NCBI RefSeq assembly: GCF_948472415.1
Contig: NZ_OX419519.1
Location: 6,911,001 to 6,975,000, forward strand
Length of the DNA: 64,000 bases
Direction of reading: 5' to 3'
Origin: Kitasatospora fiedleri
GTDB lineage: Bacteria; Actinomycetota; Actinomycetes; Streptomycetales; Streptomycetaceae
A model generated the notes under the pieces. The model was not told the DNA's origin, did not search any database, and worked only from the letters and a program-made list of their open reading frames with translations. Below, piece by piece: positions 35,098 through 43,733 of this stretch. Positions within the stretch are counted from its first letter, which is position 1; each line of letters opens with the position of its first letter. The translations under genes and the position numbers were made by a program.

Positions 35098-35109
35098 GTG
35101 ACATATTAC
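35098..35109 (+). promoter_or_regulatory. GntR-type operator candidate, site a
   Basis: GTGACATATTAC, AT-rich in a GC-rich context, ending 4 bases before the GTG of the first dehydrogenase gene. It contains CATATT, 6 bases from the start codon, which could serve as -10 for a leaderless mRNA; a bound repressor would block it. It matches 11-12 of 12 positions with sites at 38154, 43689 and 62514. Confidence 0.55.
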
Positions 35110-35113
35110 CGAG

Positions 35114-36298
35114 GTGCTCAAGCGAAACCCCTACGACGTCGTGGTGGTCGGGGCCGGCGTGGTCGGTGCCGCCTGCGCCTACTACGCCGCCCGGTCCGGC
35201 CTGAAGGTTGCCGTGGTGGACCGCGGGCCGGTGGCCGGCGGCACCACCGGCGCCGGTGAGGGAAACCTGCTGGTCTCCGACAAGGAGCCCGGCCCGGAAC
35301 TCGACCTCGCCCTGCTCTCCACCGGCCTGTGGCGCGACCTCGCCGCCGAGCTCGGCGCACGCGTCGAGTACGAGCCCAAGGGCGGCCTGGTGGTCGCCAC
35401 CGGCCCCGCCGGACTCGACCCGCTGCACGGCTTCGCCGCGCAGCAGCGCACCGCCGGGGTGACCGCCGTCCCGGTCACCGCCGACGACCTGCCCGCACTC
35501 GAACCGCACCTGGCCGCCGACCTGCCCGGCGGCTACCTGTACCCGCAGGACGCCCAGGTCCAGCCCGCGCTGGCCGCCGCCCACCTGCTGCGCGCCTCCG
35601 GCGCCGACCGTTACCTCGGCGAGGCCGTCACCGGCCTGCTGCGCGGCCCCGGCGGCGCCGTCACCGGCGTGGCCACCGCCCGCCGCGCCCTTGCCGCCCC
35701 CGCCGTGGTCAACGCCGCCGGCACCTGGGGCGGCGAACTCGCCGCGCTGGCCGGGGTCCGCCTCCCGGTGCTGCCCCGGCGCGGCTTCGTCCTCGTCACC
35801 GAACCGCTGCCGCGGATCGTCCGGCACAAGGTCTACGCCGCCGACTACGTCGCCGACGTCGCCTCCGGCTCGGCCGACCTCCAGTCCTCCGCCGTGGTCG
35901 AGGGCACCCCCGCCGGGCCGGTGCTGATCGGCGCCAGCCGCGAGCGGGTCGGCTTCGACCGGACCCTCGGCCCCGAGGTGCTGCACCGGCTCGCCGCCCA
36001 GGCCGCCGCGCTGTTCCCGGTGCTGCGCGCCGTCCAGGTCCAGCGCGCCTACCGGGGCTTCCGCCCCTACCTGCCCGACCACCTGCCGGCCGTCGGGCAC
36101 GACGCCCGGGCGCCCGGGCTGTACCACGCCTGCGGGCACGAGGGCGCGGGCATCGGGCTGGCGCCCGCCACCGGGCTGCTGATCAGCCGTCAGCTCACCG
36201 GCGCGGAGCCGGAGCTGGACCTGGCACCGTTCCGGCCGGAGCGGTTCGACGACGCCGAGGACGCCGAGGGCGCGGGGGACGCGGGGGACGCGGCGTGA
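35114..36298 (+). CDS. FAD-dependent oxidoreductase (DAO family), probable D-hydroxyproline dehydrogenase subunit
   Basis: 394 residues. The FAD-binding Rossmann motif is VVVGAGVVGAACAYYAARSG at the N-terminus. The DAO fold continues with QVQRAYRGFRPYLPDH and the C-terminal glycine-rich GHEGAGIGLAPATG. It is related to HcnC/SoxB/glycine-oxidase-type subunits. With the 2Fe-2S protein and the FAD/NAD oxidoreductase that follow, it makes a three-part amine dehydrogenase like HcnABC. In a hydroxyproline cluster this complex oxidises cis-4-hydroxy-D-proline to pyrroline-4-hydroxy-2-carboxylate (pathway knowledge plus context). There is no clear ribosome site; the GTG is probably read from a leaderless mRNA. 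Confidence 0.88.
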   Translation: MLKRNPYDVVVVGAGVVGAACAYYAARSGLKVAVVDRGPVAGGTTGAGEGNLLVSDKEPGPELDLALLSTGLWRDLAAELGARVEYEPKGGLVVATGPAGLDPLHGFAAQQRTAGVTAVPVTADDLPALEPHLAADLPGGYLYPQDAQVQPALAAAHLLRASGADRYLGEAVTGLLRGPGGAVTGVATARRALAAPAVVNAAGTWGGELAALAGVRLPVLPRRGFVLVTEPLPRIVRHKVYAADYVADVASGSADLQSSAVVEGTPAGPVLIGASRERVGFDRTLGPEVLHRLAAQAAALFPVLRAVQVQRAYRGFRPYLPDHLPAVGHDARAPGLYHACGHEGAGIGLAPATGLLISRQLTGAEPELDLAPFRPERFDDAEDAEGAGDAGDAA

Positions 36299-36371
36299 GC
36301 GGGTGGCGGTGCGCGGGCTTCCGCGCGGGGTGGCCGGTGCGGTGTGACGTACGTGAAGGGGAGGAGTAGCC

Positions 36372-36680
36372 GTGGACCCGCTCGACCTGGTGGGCGCCGA
36401 ACCCGGCCCCGTCCGGACCTTCCGGTTCGACGGCCGCCCGGTGCCCGCGCTGCCCGGGCAGACGCTGGCCGCCGCGCTGTGGGCCGACGGCGTGCCGGCC
36501 TGGCGCACCACCCGGCGCGGGGGCCGTCCGCGCGGGGCGTTCTGCGGGATCGGGCAGTGCTTCGACTGCCTGGCCACCGTCAACGGCCGACCCAACCAGC
36601 GCCTGTGCCTGCTGCCCGCCGAGCACGGCGACACCGTCACCACCCAGGAGGGGCACGGCCATGCCGACCTCGGAGTCTGA
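36372..36680 (+). CDS. 2Fe-2S ferredoxin-like subunit of the amine dehydrogenase
   Basis: 102 residues. Cysteines 58, 63, 66 and 79 (FCGIGQCFDCLATVNG ... RLC) fit the C-x4-C-x2-C-xn-C plant-type 2Fe-2S motif, as in HcnA and the N-terminal domain of sarcosine oxidase alpha. It carries electrons between the two flavoproteins. GTG start with GGGAGGAG upstream. Its 3' end overlaps the next gene by 20 bases, showing tight coupling. Confidence 0.88.
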   Translation: MDPLDLVGAEPGPVRTFRFDGRPVPALPGQTLAAALWADGVPAWRTTRRGGRPRGAFCGIGQCFDCLATVNGRPNQRLCLLPAEHGDTVTTQEGHGHADLGV

Positions 36681-38094
36681 GCCGCGCGAGCACCGGGACG
36701 GGCCCTCCCGCGACCGCTACGACCTCGCCGTGATCGGCGCGGGCCCCGCCGGGCTGGCCGCCGCCGACGCCGCCGCCGGGTTCGGCCTGCGGGTCGCCCT
36801 GGTGGACGCGGGCAGCCGGCCCGGCGGCCAGTACTACCGGCACCCCGCCCCCGAACTGGGCGCGGCCCGGCCGGAGCGGCTGCACCACGGCTGGGCGGTG
36901 TTCGCCCGGCTGCGCGCGCGGCTGGCGGCCTCGCCGCTGGTCGACCACCTGGCCGGCCACCACGTCTGGGCGCTGGAGGCGGGCGCCCCGGGCGACGACA
37001 CCGGTCCCTGGCGCCTGCACGCCACCCGCGGCCCCGGGGCGGTCGACCGGGCCACCGTGCGGGCCCGGGCCGTCCTGCTGGCCACCGGCGCGCACGAGCG
37101 GCAACTGCCCTTCCCGGGCTGGACGCTGCCCGGGGTGGTGACCGCGGGCGGTGCGCAGGCGATGCTCAAGTCCTCCCTGGTGCTGCCCGGCCGGCGCGTC
37201 GTGGTGGCCGGGAGCGGTCCGCTGCTGCTGGCCGCCGCCTCCTCGCTGGTCGCGGCCGGGGCGGAGGTCCCCGCGATCGTGGAGGCCACCTCGTACCTCG
37301 GCTACGCCCGCGGGCTGCCGGTGCTGGCCGGCAACCCCGGCAAGCTCGCCGAGGGCGCCGCGCACGGCGCCCGGCTGCTGCGGCACGGGGTGCGGCTGCG
37401 GCGCGGCAGCGCGGTGGTCGAGGCGCACGGCACCGACCGGGTCACCGCCGTCACGGTGGCCCGGCTGGACGCCCGGTGGAAGCCGGTGCCGGGCAGCGAG
37501 CGGCGGATCGGGTGCGACGCGCTGGCGATCGGCCACGGGCTGGTGCCGCAGATCGAACTGGCCACCGAGCTCGGCGCCGCGACGGCCGCCGGGCCGGACG
37601 GCGCGGTCGCCCTGGCGGTGGACGCCCGGCAGCGCACCAGCGTGCCCGGGCTGTGGGCGGCGGGGGAGACCTGCGGCGTCGGCGGCGCGGACCTGGCGCT
37701 CGCCGAGGGCGTGCTGGCCGCCCACGCGGTGGCCGGACGCCCGTTCCCCGCCCGGGCGGCGGCCGTCCGCCGACGGCGGCGCGCGTTCGCCGTGCTGATG
37801 GCCGCCGCGCACGCGCCCGGGCCGGACTGGACCGGCTGGGTCACCGACGACACCGAGGTCTGCCGCTGCGAGGAGGTCCCGGCCCGGGCGGTCCGGGAGG
37901 CCGTCGAACAGCTCGGCGCCGGCGACGCCCGGACGGTCAAGCTGCTCACCCGGGCCGGCATGGGTTGGTGCCAGGGCCGGATGTGCGGACCCGTGGTGGC
38001 CCGCCTGTCCGGCGGCGGAGTCGGACGGCCGGACAGCCGACCGCTGTCCTGCCCGGTGCCGCTGGCGCAACTGGCCGAGCCGGGGCCGGACTAG
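36661..38094 (+). CDS. FAD/NAD(P)-binding oxidoreductase subunit with C-terminal BFD-like Fe-S domain
   Basis: 477 residues. Two dinucleotide folds: FAD at AVIGAGPAGLAAADAAAG and NAD(P) at VVVAGSGPLLLAAASSLVAA. A GQYYR motif follows the first. The C-terminal 2Fe-2S (BFD-like) domain uses Cys401, Cys403, Cys437 and Cys442 (VCRCEE ... GWCQGRMCG). This is the HcnB/opine-oxidase-A layout. It forms the third subunit of the predicted D-hydroxyproline dehydrogenase. AGGAGGGG upstream of the ATG lies inside the end of the 2Fe-2S gene. Confidence 0.88.
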   Translation: MPTSESEPREHRDGPSRDRYDLAVIGAGPAGLAAADAAAGFGLRVALVDAGSRPGGQYYRHPAPELGAARPERLHHGWAVFARLRARLAASPLVDHLAGHHVWALEAGAPGDDTGPWRLHATRGPGAVDRATVRARAVLLATGAHERQLPFPGWTLPGVVTAGGAQAMLKSSLVLPGRRVVVAGSGPLLLAAASSLVAAGAEVPAIVEATSYLGYARGLPVLAGNPGKLAEGAAHGARLLRHGVRLRRGSAVVEAHGTDRVTAVTVARLDARWKPVPGSERRIGCDALAIGHGLVPQIELATELGAATAAGPDGAVALAVDARQRTSVPGLWAAGETCGVGGADLALAEGVLAAHAVAGRPFPARAAAVRRRRRAFAVLMAAAHAPGPDWTGWVTDDTEVCRCEEVPARAVREAVEQLGAGDARTVKLLTRAGMGWCQGRMCGPVVARLSGGGVGRPDSRPLSCPVPLAQLAEPGPD

Positions 38095-38153
38095 GGCCGG
38101 CGGCCGGGCCCGCCCGGTGGTGGCGGGGGCCTTGTGGTCCCTGTCGCCCCCTT

Positions 38154-38165
38154 ATAAAATGTCAC
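38154..38165 (-). promoter_or_regulatory. GntR-type operator candidate, site b
   Basis: On the minus strand GTGACATTTTAT; on the plus strand it overlaps TTATAAAATG, a likely -10 region, 24-35 bases before the DHDPS-family start. This marks a second, internally regulated promoter in the cluster. Confidence 0.55.
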
Positions 38166-38188
38166 ACATCATATCGAGGGAGACCCCC

Positions 38189-39097
38189 GTGACCCGCACC
38201 CCCCGCGACCCCGCCCGTCCCTGGCGCGGCATCATGGTCGCCACCACGCTGCCCTTCCGCGACGACCTCACGGTGGACTACGACGCCTACGCCGAGCACG
38301 TCCGCTGGCTGATCGACAACGGCTGCGACGGCGTCGTCCCCAACGGCTCGCTCGGCGAGTACCAGACGCTCACCGCCGAGGAGCGGGCCAGGGTCGTCAC
38401 CACCGCCGTCGAGGCGGCCGGGGACGGGGCCCGGGTGATGCCCGGCGTGGCGGCCTACGGGAGTGCCGAGTCGCGGCGCTGGGCCGAGCAGGCCGCCGAG
38501 GCCGGGGCGGGTTCGGTGCTGCTGCTGCCGCCGAACGCCTACCGGGCCGACCGGGCCGCGGTGCGGGCGCACTACACCGAGGTGGCCCGGGTCGGGGTGC
38601 CGGTCGTCGCCTACAACAACCCGATCGACACCAAGGTCGACCTGGTCCCGCCGCTGCTGGCGCAGCTGCACGCGGACGGCTCGATCGTCGCGGTCAAGGA
38701 GTTCTCCGGCGACGTCCGCCGCGGCTACGAGATCGCCGAGCTGGCCCCCGGGCTGGACCTGCTGATCGGCGCCGACGACGTCCTGCTGGAGCTGGCCCTG
38801 GCCGGGGCGGTCGGCTGGATCGCCGGCTACCCGAACGCGCTGCCCGCCGCCTGCGCCGAGCTGTACCACGCGGCCGTCTCCGGCGATCTGGCCACCGCCG
38901 TCCCGCTCTACCGCTCGCTGCACGCCCTGCTGCGCTGGGACTCCAGGACCGAGTTCGTCCAGTCCATCAAGCTCTCCATGGACCTCGCCGGGCGCCCCGG
39001 CGGTCCGACCCGCGCCCCGCGCCTGCCGCTCGTCCCGGAGGCCGAGGCCGCGGTGCGCGCCGCGACCGGGAAGGCGCTCGCCGAGGGCCACAAGTAG
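38189..39097 (+). CDS. DHDPS/NAL-family lyase, probable pyrroline-4-hydroxy-2-carboxylate deaminase
   Basis: 302 residues, (beta/alpha)8 aldolase class I. Schiff-base Lys170 lies in IVAVKEFSGD. The conserved Tyr is in PVVAYNNP and the substrate-loop motif is PNGSLGEYQTL. In hydroxyproline clusters this family deaminates and dehydrates pyrroline-4-hydroxy-2-carboxylate to alpha-ketoglutarate semialdehyde. The position between dehydrogenase and epimerase genes supports that over dihydrodipicolinate synthase. GTG with CGAGGGAGA upstream; an in-frame ATG at 38159 falls inside the operator and is less likely. Confidence 0.85.
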   Translation: MTRTPRDPARPWRGIMVATTLPFRDDLTVDYDAYAEHVRWLIDNGCDGVVPNGSLGEYQTLTAEERARVVTTAVEAAGDGARVMPGVAAYGSAESRRWAEQAAEAGAGSVLLLPPNAYRADRAAVRAHYTEVARVGVPVVAYNNPIDTKVDLVPPLLAQLHADGSIVAVKEFSGDVRRGYEIAELAPGLDLLIGADDVLLELALAGAVGWIAGYPNALPAACAELYHAAVSGDLATAVPLYRSLHALLRWDSRTEFVQSIKLSMDLAGRPGGPTRAPRLPLVPEAEAAVRAATGKALAEGHK

Positions 39098-39116
39098 CCC
39101 GTGCCGCAAGGTGGTT

Positions 39117-39145
39117 CGGGCCGGCCCCCCGGGGGAGCCGGCCCG
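39117..39145 (+). terminator. Intergenic hairpin between lyase and epimerase genes
   Basis: 9-bp perfect arms (39117-39125 and 39137-39145), 20 bases past the lyase stop. It is more likely an mRNA-processing or attenuation element than a full stop, because the pathway continues. Confidence 0.45.
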
Positions 39146-39196
39146 GGCCGCCGGAGGTCCGGACCCGCCGACAGCCGACTGGAGAGAACAACCGCG

Positions 39197-40204
39197 ATGC
39201 GGACCCGTCACGTCTTCCACGCCGTCGACTCGCACACCGAGGGCATGCCCACCCGGGTGGTCACCGGGGGCTTCGGCACCATCCCCGGCGCCACCATGGC
39301 CGAGCGGCGCACCCACTTCCAGCAGCACCTCGACGAGTTCCGCACGCTGCTGATGTACGAGCCGCGCGGCCACTCCGCGATGAGCGGCGCGATCCTCCAG
39401 CCGCCCACCCGGCCGGACGCCGACTTCGGGGTGCTGTACATCGAGGTCTCCGGGCTGCTGCCGATGTGCGGGCACGGCACCATCGGCGTGGCCACCGTGC
39501 TGGTGGAGACCGGCATGGTGCCGGTGGTCGAACCGGTCACCACGGTGCGGCTGGACACCCCCGCCGGGCTGGTGGTCGCCGAGGTCCGGGTGGTGGACGG
39601 CGCGGCGGTCGGCGTCACCCTCCGCAACGTGCCCTCGTACGCGGTGGCGCTGGAGCGGAAGCTGGAGGTGCCCGGGTACGGGACGGTCGGCTACGACCTC
39701 GCGTACGGCGGCAACTACTACGCGATCCTGCCGCTGGAGCGGCTCGGCCTGCCGTTCGAGCGCGGGCGCAAGGACGAGATCCTGGCCGCCGGGCTGGCCG
39801 TGATGGACGCGATCAACGCCGCGGACGGGCACCGGCCGACGCACCCCGAGGACCCGTCCATCCACGGCTGCCACCACGTCCAGCTGCTCGCGCCCGGCTC
39901 GGACGCGGTGCACTCCCGGCACGTGATGGCCATCCACCCCGGCTGGTTCGACCGCTCGCCCTGCGGGACGGGCACCTCGGCGCGGATGGCCCAGCTGCAC
40001 GCGCGCGGCGAGCTGGCGATCGGCGCCGAGTTCCGCAACGACTCCTTCATCGGGACGACCTTCACCGGCCGCCTGGTCGAGGAGACCACCGTCGCCGGGC
40101 TGCCCGCCGTCGTCCCGACCGTCACCGGCCGGGCCTGGGTGACCGGCACCGCGCAGTACTTCCTCGACCCGACGGACCCGTTCCCGGCGGGCTTCCTGCT
40201 GTAG
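39197..40204 (+). CDS. Proline-racemase-family enzyme, probable 4-hydroxyproline 2-epimerase
   Basis: 335 residues. Both catalytic cysteines are present: Cys91 in PMCGHGTIG and Cys256 in RSPCGTGTSA, so two-base racemase/epimerase chemistry is expected. The family start VDSHTEGMPTRVV and GHSAMSGAI are conserved. It converts trans-4-hydroxy-L-proline to cis-4-hydroxy-D-proline, the first step of the pathway. GGAGAG lies upstream of the ATG. Substrate choice between proline and hydroxyproline is inferred from the cluster. Confidence 0.88.
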   Translation: MRTRHVFHAVDSHTEGMPTRVVTGGFGTIPGATMAERRTHFQQHLDEFRTLLMYEPRGHSAMSGAILQPPTRPDADFGVLYIEVSGLLPMCGHGTIGVATVLVETGMVPVVEPVTTVRLDTPAGLVVAEVRVVDGAAVGVTLRNVPSYAVALERKLEVPGYGTVGYDLAYGGNYYAILPLERLGLPFERGRKDEILAAGLAVMDAINAADGHRPTHPEDPSIHGCHHVQLLAPGSDAVHSRHVMAIHPGWFDRSPCGTGTSARMAQLHARGELAIGAEFRNDSFIGTTFTGRLVEETTVAGLPAVVPTVTGRAWVTGTAQYFLDPTDPFPAGFLL

Positions 40205-40221
40205 CCCGTCCGCCAGGCGTT

Positions 40222-40231
40222 GTGACGTCAC
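40222..40231. promoter_or_regulatory. Palindrome GTGACGTCAC before the aldehyde dehydrogenase
   Basis: A perfect 10-bp palindrome 43 bases before the ATG. It shares GTGAC half-sites with the GntR-type sites but has no spacer. It could be a variant operator or belong to another regulator. Confidence 0.3.
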
Positions 40232-40273
40232 TTGGCGAACCGTCAATCTCCGTTCAATGGAAGGTCCTTGAGC

Positions 40274-41653
40274 ATGGGCACCATCGACTCGTACAACCCC
40301 GCCGACCCCGGCGACCTGGTGGCCTCGGTGCCGTCGACGGGGGCCGACGGCGTCGCGGCGGCGGTCGCGGGGGCGCGGGAGGCGCAGCGCGGCTGGTGGG
40401 CGCTGGGGGCGGCCGGGCGGTCGCTCGCGCTGGGCCGGGCCGCCGCGGCGGTCGAGGCGGCAGCCGAGGAGCTGGTCGCGCTGGTGGTGCGCGAGGTCGG
40501 CAAGCCGGTGGCCGAGGCGCGCGGCGAGGTGGCCCGCACGGTGGCGATCTGGCGCTACTACGCGCAGGCGCCGTTCGCCGCCTCCGGCGAGGTGCACGAA
40601 CCGGCCGCCGGCCAGGGCCTGCTGCTGACCCGCCGCCGCCCGCACGGGGTGGCCGGGCTGATCACGCCGTGGAACTTCCCGCTGGCGATCCCGACCTGGA
40701 AGGCCGCGCCCGCGCTGGCCGCCGGCAACGCGGTGGTGCTCAAGCCGTCCGCGGAGGCGGTGGCCTGCGCGCTGCGGCTGGCCGAACTCGCCGGCCTGCC
40801 CGCGGGCGTGCTGACCGTCGTCCCGGGCGGGGCCGAGGAGGGGACGGCGCTGGTCGGGAGCGCGGACGTGGTCTCGTTCACCGGCTCGACCGGGGTGGGC
40901 CGCGCGGTGGTCGCCGGGGCGAGCGGGCGTGGTGTCCCGGTGCAGGCCGAGATGGGCGGCCTGAACGCCGCCCTGGTGCTGCCCGACGCCGACATCGCGC
41001 AGGCCGCCGCCCACCTGGCCGGTGCGATCGCCGGGTACGCGGGCCAGAAGTGCACCGCGACCGGCCGGGTGATCGCCGTCGGCGACGCGTACGAGCCGCT
41101 GGCCGAGGCACTGGCCGAGGCGCTCGGACGGACCCCGGCCGCCGACCCGGCCGCCCCGGACACCGTCTGCGGGCCGGTGATCGGCCGGCCGGCGCTGGAG
41201 CGGCTGACCGGGGCGATCGACACCGCCCGGGCCGGCGGCGCCACCGTGCCGGCCGGCGGGGCCAGGGCCGACCGGGCGGGCTGGTTCCTGGAGCCGACCC
41301 TGCTGGCGGACGTCCCGGCCGGGCACCCGCTGCTGGCGGAGGAGTTCTTCGGCCCGGTCGCGGTGCTGCTGCCCGCCGCCGACCTGGACGAGGCGGTCGC
41401 GCTGGCCAACGACACCCGGCACAGCCTGTCCACCTCCGTCCACTCGCGCGCCCTGGACGTGGCGCTGGCCGCCGCGGACCGCCTGGACGCGGGCATGATC
41501 CGGATCAACGCGCCCTCCAGCGGCGTCGACTTCCACCTGCCGTTCGGCGGCGCCAAGGGCGCCTCGTACGGCGCCCGCGAGCAGGGGCGGGCCGCGCTCG
41601 ACTTCTACACCGCCTCGCGCACCGTCAGCGTGCTGCCCGCCGGGGAGTACTGA
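40274..41653 (+). CDS. NAD(P)-dependent aldehyde dehydrogenase, probable alpha-ketoglutarate semialdehyde dehydrogenase
   Basis: 459 residues. Catalytic Cys260 (GYAGQKCTATGR) and general-base Glu226 (VQAEMGGLNA); cofactor motif SFTGSTGVGR; GVAGLITPWNFPLAIP near residue 130. It would oxidise alpha-ketoglutarate semialdehyde to alpha-ketoglutarate, the last step of hydroxyproline breakdown and the entry to the TCA cycle. The ATG is preceded by GGAAGG; a TTG 6 bases earlier is also possible. Its stop overlaps the next start (TGATG). Confidence 0.88.
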   Translation: MGTIDSYNPADPGDLVASVPSTGADGVAAAVAGAREAQRGWWALGAAGRSLALGRAAAAVEAAAEELVALVVREVGKPVAEARGEVARTVAIWRYYAQAPFAASGEVHEPAAGQGLLLTRRRPHGVAGLITPWNFPLAIPTWKAAPALAAGNAVVLKPSAEAVACALRLAELAGLPAGVLTVVPGGAEEGTALVGSADVVSFTGSTGVGRAVVAGASGRGVPVQAEMGGLNAALVLPDADIAQAAAHLAGAIAGYAGQKCTATGRVIAVGDAYEPLAEALAEALGRTPAADPAAPDTVCGPVIGRPALERLTGAIDTARAGGATVPAGGARADRAGWFLEPTLLADVPAGHPLLAEEFFGPVAVLLPAADLDEAVALANDTRHSLSTSVHSRALDVALAAADRLDAGMIRINAPSSGVDFHLPFGGAKGASYGAREQGRAALDFYTASRTVSVLPAGEY

Positions 41654-42663
41654 TGGGCCGGGTCTCCACCGTCGACTACCACGCCGCGGGCGAGCCGTTC
41701 CGGATCGTCGTCGCCGGGCTGCCGCCGGTGCCCGGCGACACCGTCGCCGAGCGCCGGGCGATCGCGATCGGCGCGGGCGGCAGCGCGACCGCGCCGCGGC
41801 CCGGCCCGCTGGACGACGTGCGCCGCCTGCTGACCCGGGAACCGCGCGGGCACGCCGGCATGTCCGGCGGGTTCGTCGTCCCCGCGGACGACGGCGAGGC
41901 GCACGTCGGCGTCCTGTTCTGGCACAGGGACGGCTACTCGACCGCGTGCGGCCACGGCACCATGGCGCTCGGCGCGTGGGCCGTGGACACCGGCCTGGTC
42001 GACGCCCCCGACGACGGCACCGCGCTGGTGCGGATCGACGTCCCCTCCGGCCGGGTCGGCGCCACCGTGCACCGCCGCGGCGGCCGCACCACCGCCGTGA
42101 CCTTCCGCAACGTGCCGACCCGGGTGCTGGCCCGCAAGGTCGACCTGACCGTGCTCGGACACCCGGTGGCCGTCGACCTGGCGGACTCCGGCGCGGCCTA
42201 CGCCTCGCTGCCCGCCGCCGCGCTCGGCCTGTCCGTCGTCCCCGACCGGCTCGCCGACCTGGCCGCCGCCGGCCGGGAGGTCCGCGCCGCGCCGGCGGGC
42301 CACCCGGTGCTCGCCGGCCACCGCGACGGCCTCTACGGCGTCATCCTGTACGACGAACTGCCCGACACTCCGTCCGGCCCGCACCAGCGCAACGTCACCG
42401 TCTTCGCCGACGGCCGGATCGACCGCTCCCCGTGCGGCTCCGGCACCTCCGCCCGCCTCGCCCTGCTCGCCGACGACGGCGCCCTCGCCCCGGGCCGCAC
42501 CCTGCGGCACGACTCGGTCATCGGCACCACCTTCACCGGCCGGGTCCGCGCCCCGCGGGGCGGCGCGGTCGTCACCGAGGTCACCGGCGCAGCCCACCGC
42601 ACCGGCGAGCACCGCTTCGTCCTCGACCCCGAGGACACCCTGGGCCCGGGGTTCCTGCTGTGA
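41653..42663 (+). CDS. Second proline-racemase-family enzyme
   Basis: 336 residues, start overlapping the aldehyde dehydrogenase stop. It keeps both catalytic cysteines (Cys99 in TACGHGTMA and Cys261 in RSPCGSGTSA) and the N-terminal VDYHAAGEPFRIV. VDYHAAGEP is typical of a subgroup that includes trans-3-hydroxy-L-proline dehydratases and proline racemases. Dehydratases usually have Ser or Thr instead of one cysteine, so the intact pair argues for racemase or epimerase activity. A role in 3-hydroxyproline or proline use alongside the first enzyme is inferred. Confidence 0.82.
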   Translation: MGRVSTVDYHAAGEPFRIVVAGLPPVPGDTVAERRAIAIGAGGSATAPRPGPLDDVRRLLTREPRGHAGMSGGFVVPADDGEAHVGVLFWHRDGYSTACGHGTMALGAWAVDTGLVDAPDDGTALVRIDVPSGRVGATVHRRGGRTTAVTFRNVPTRVLARKVDLTVLGHPVAVDLADSGAAYASLPAAALGLSVVPDRLADLAAAGREVRAAPAGHPVLAGHRDGLYGVILYDELPDTPSGPHQRNVTVFADGRIDRSPCGSGTSARLALLADDGALAPGRTLRHDSVIGTTFTGRVRAPRGGAVVTEVTGAAHRTGEHRFVLDPEDTLGPGFLL

Positions 42664-42715
42664 CCGCCGGGGCGGTGACCTTCGGGGCGGTGATCGCCGG
42701 GTCGAGTACCTGGAG

Positions 42716-43608
42716 CTGACCCTCGACCACCTCGCCGCTGTCGGCGCGCTGGAGCGGGCGCGCTGCGGGGCGGGCCGGACGTGGAGGGGTGCCCGGCGCG
42801 GTCGAGCGTGCCCGTACCGGCGGGGGAGCTGATGCTGATGCCCGCGGCGGCCGGGGGGTTCGCCAGGGTGAAGGTCGCGGGGTGGCGCCCGGGAACCCGG
42901 GGCCGGGCTGCCGTGGATCACCGGGGCGTACCTGCTGTTCGACGGGCCCGCGCTGCGGCCGGTCGCGCTGCTGGACGGGGCCGCGCTGACCGCGCTGCGC
43001 ACGCCCGCGGCCACCGCGCCGGCGCTGCGGGCGCTGGCGGCGCCGGACCCGCGGCAGCCGGTGGTGTGTTCGGGGCCGGACCGCAGGCGCTGGGGCACGT
43101 GGCGGCGCTGCGGGCGGTGCTGCCCGGGCTGGAGCGGGCCACCGTGGTGGCGCGGCGGCCGGGGCCCGCGGGGGAGGCGGCGGCGTACGCGGCCGGGCTC
43201 GGCCCGGCCGCGGCCGTCGGCGGGCCGGAGGCGGTCGCCGGGGCGGACCTCGTGGTGTGCTGCACCACCGCCCGCACCCCGCTGTTCGACGGCCGGCTGG
43301 TGCCGGACCGGGCGGCGGTCGCGGCGGTCGGCTCGCACGAGCCGGACGCCCGCGAGGTGGACGCCCGCCTGGTGGACCGGGCGGGCGCGCTGCGCGAGGC
43401 CGGGGACCTGCTGATGGCGGGGGCCGGACCGGAGCGGCTGGTGAATCCGGTGGAACTGGTGACGGGCGGGGTCGCCGTCCGCCATGATCGTCCCAGGCTC
43501 TTCAAGAGCGTCGGCACGGCGTGGCAGGATCTGGCGGTGGCGACGACGCCGTACGCGCGGCGGGCGGTGCCGGGGCCGGGGCCGACGGCGGTGGCGGCGG
43601 CGGGGTAG
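42716..43608 (+). pseudogene. Ornithine cyclodeaminase/mu-crystallin family gene, broken by several frameshifts
   Basis: Family homology runs through the whole stretch but jumps frame repeatedly. LTLDHLAAVGALERA is in one frame. VEGCPARSSVPVPAGELML to ARVKVAG is in a second (about 42781-42885). APGNPGPG is in a third. LPWITGAYLLFDGPALRP and LLDGAALTALRTPAATAP are in another (about 42910-43060). FGAGPQALGHVAALRAV to the end (FKSVGTAWQDLAVA) is back in the second (43063-43608). At least three or four single-base changes are needed. The intact ancestor was probably a pyrroline-2-carboxylate reductase-type enzyme that would serve the 3-hydroxyproline branch. Either the gene is decaying or the G-runs were misread. 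Confidence 0.72.
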
Positions 43609-43688
43609 CGCGGCGCGGGGTGGTCCGGGCGGGTGGCGCGGCGACACGGGCCGCCGCAACCGAAGGCCGGGCGTCCGCTCTCCGCAAC

Positions 43689-43703
43689 GTGACATTGTAC
43701 AAT
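43689..43703 (+). promoter_or_regulatory. GntR-type operator candidate, site c, with overlapping -10
   Basis: GTGACATTGTAC (43689-43700) overlaps TACAAT (43698-43703), a near-ideal -10, 31 bases before the regulator start. ATTGTACAAT within it is a perfect 10-bp palindrome. The position suggests autoregulation. Confidence 0.6.
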
Positions 43704-43733
43704 GGGGTCCTGTTGAACCTCCGGAGGAACACC

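Noticed and set aside
36360..36371. GTGTGACGTACGTG just upstream (near 36343) as a further GntR-type site
   Set aside because: Only the GTGAC half matches and it lies within the tightly coupled dehydrogenase genes, so it was not counted.
41605..43695. Long minus-strand frame opposite the second racemase gene
   Set aside because: It is antisense to a protein with intact catalytic motifs and has Arg/Pro-rich shadow composition.
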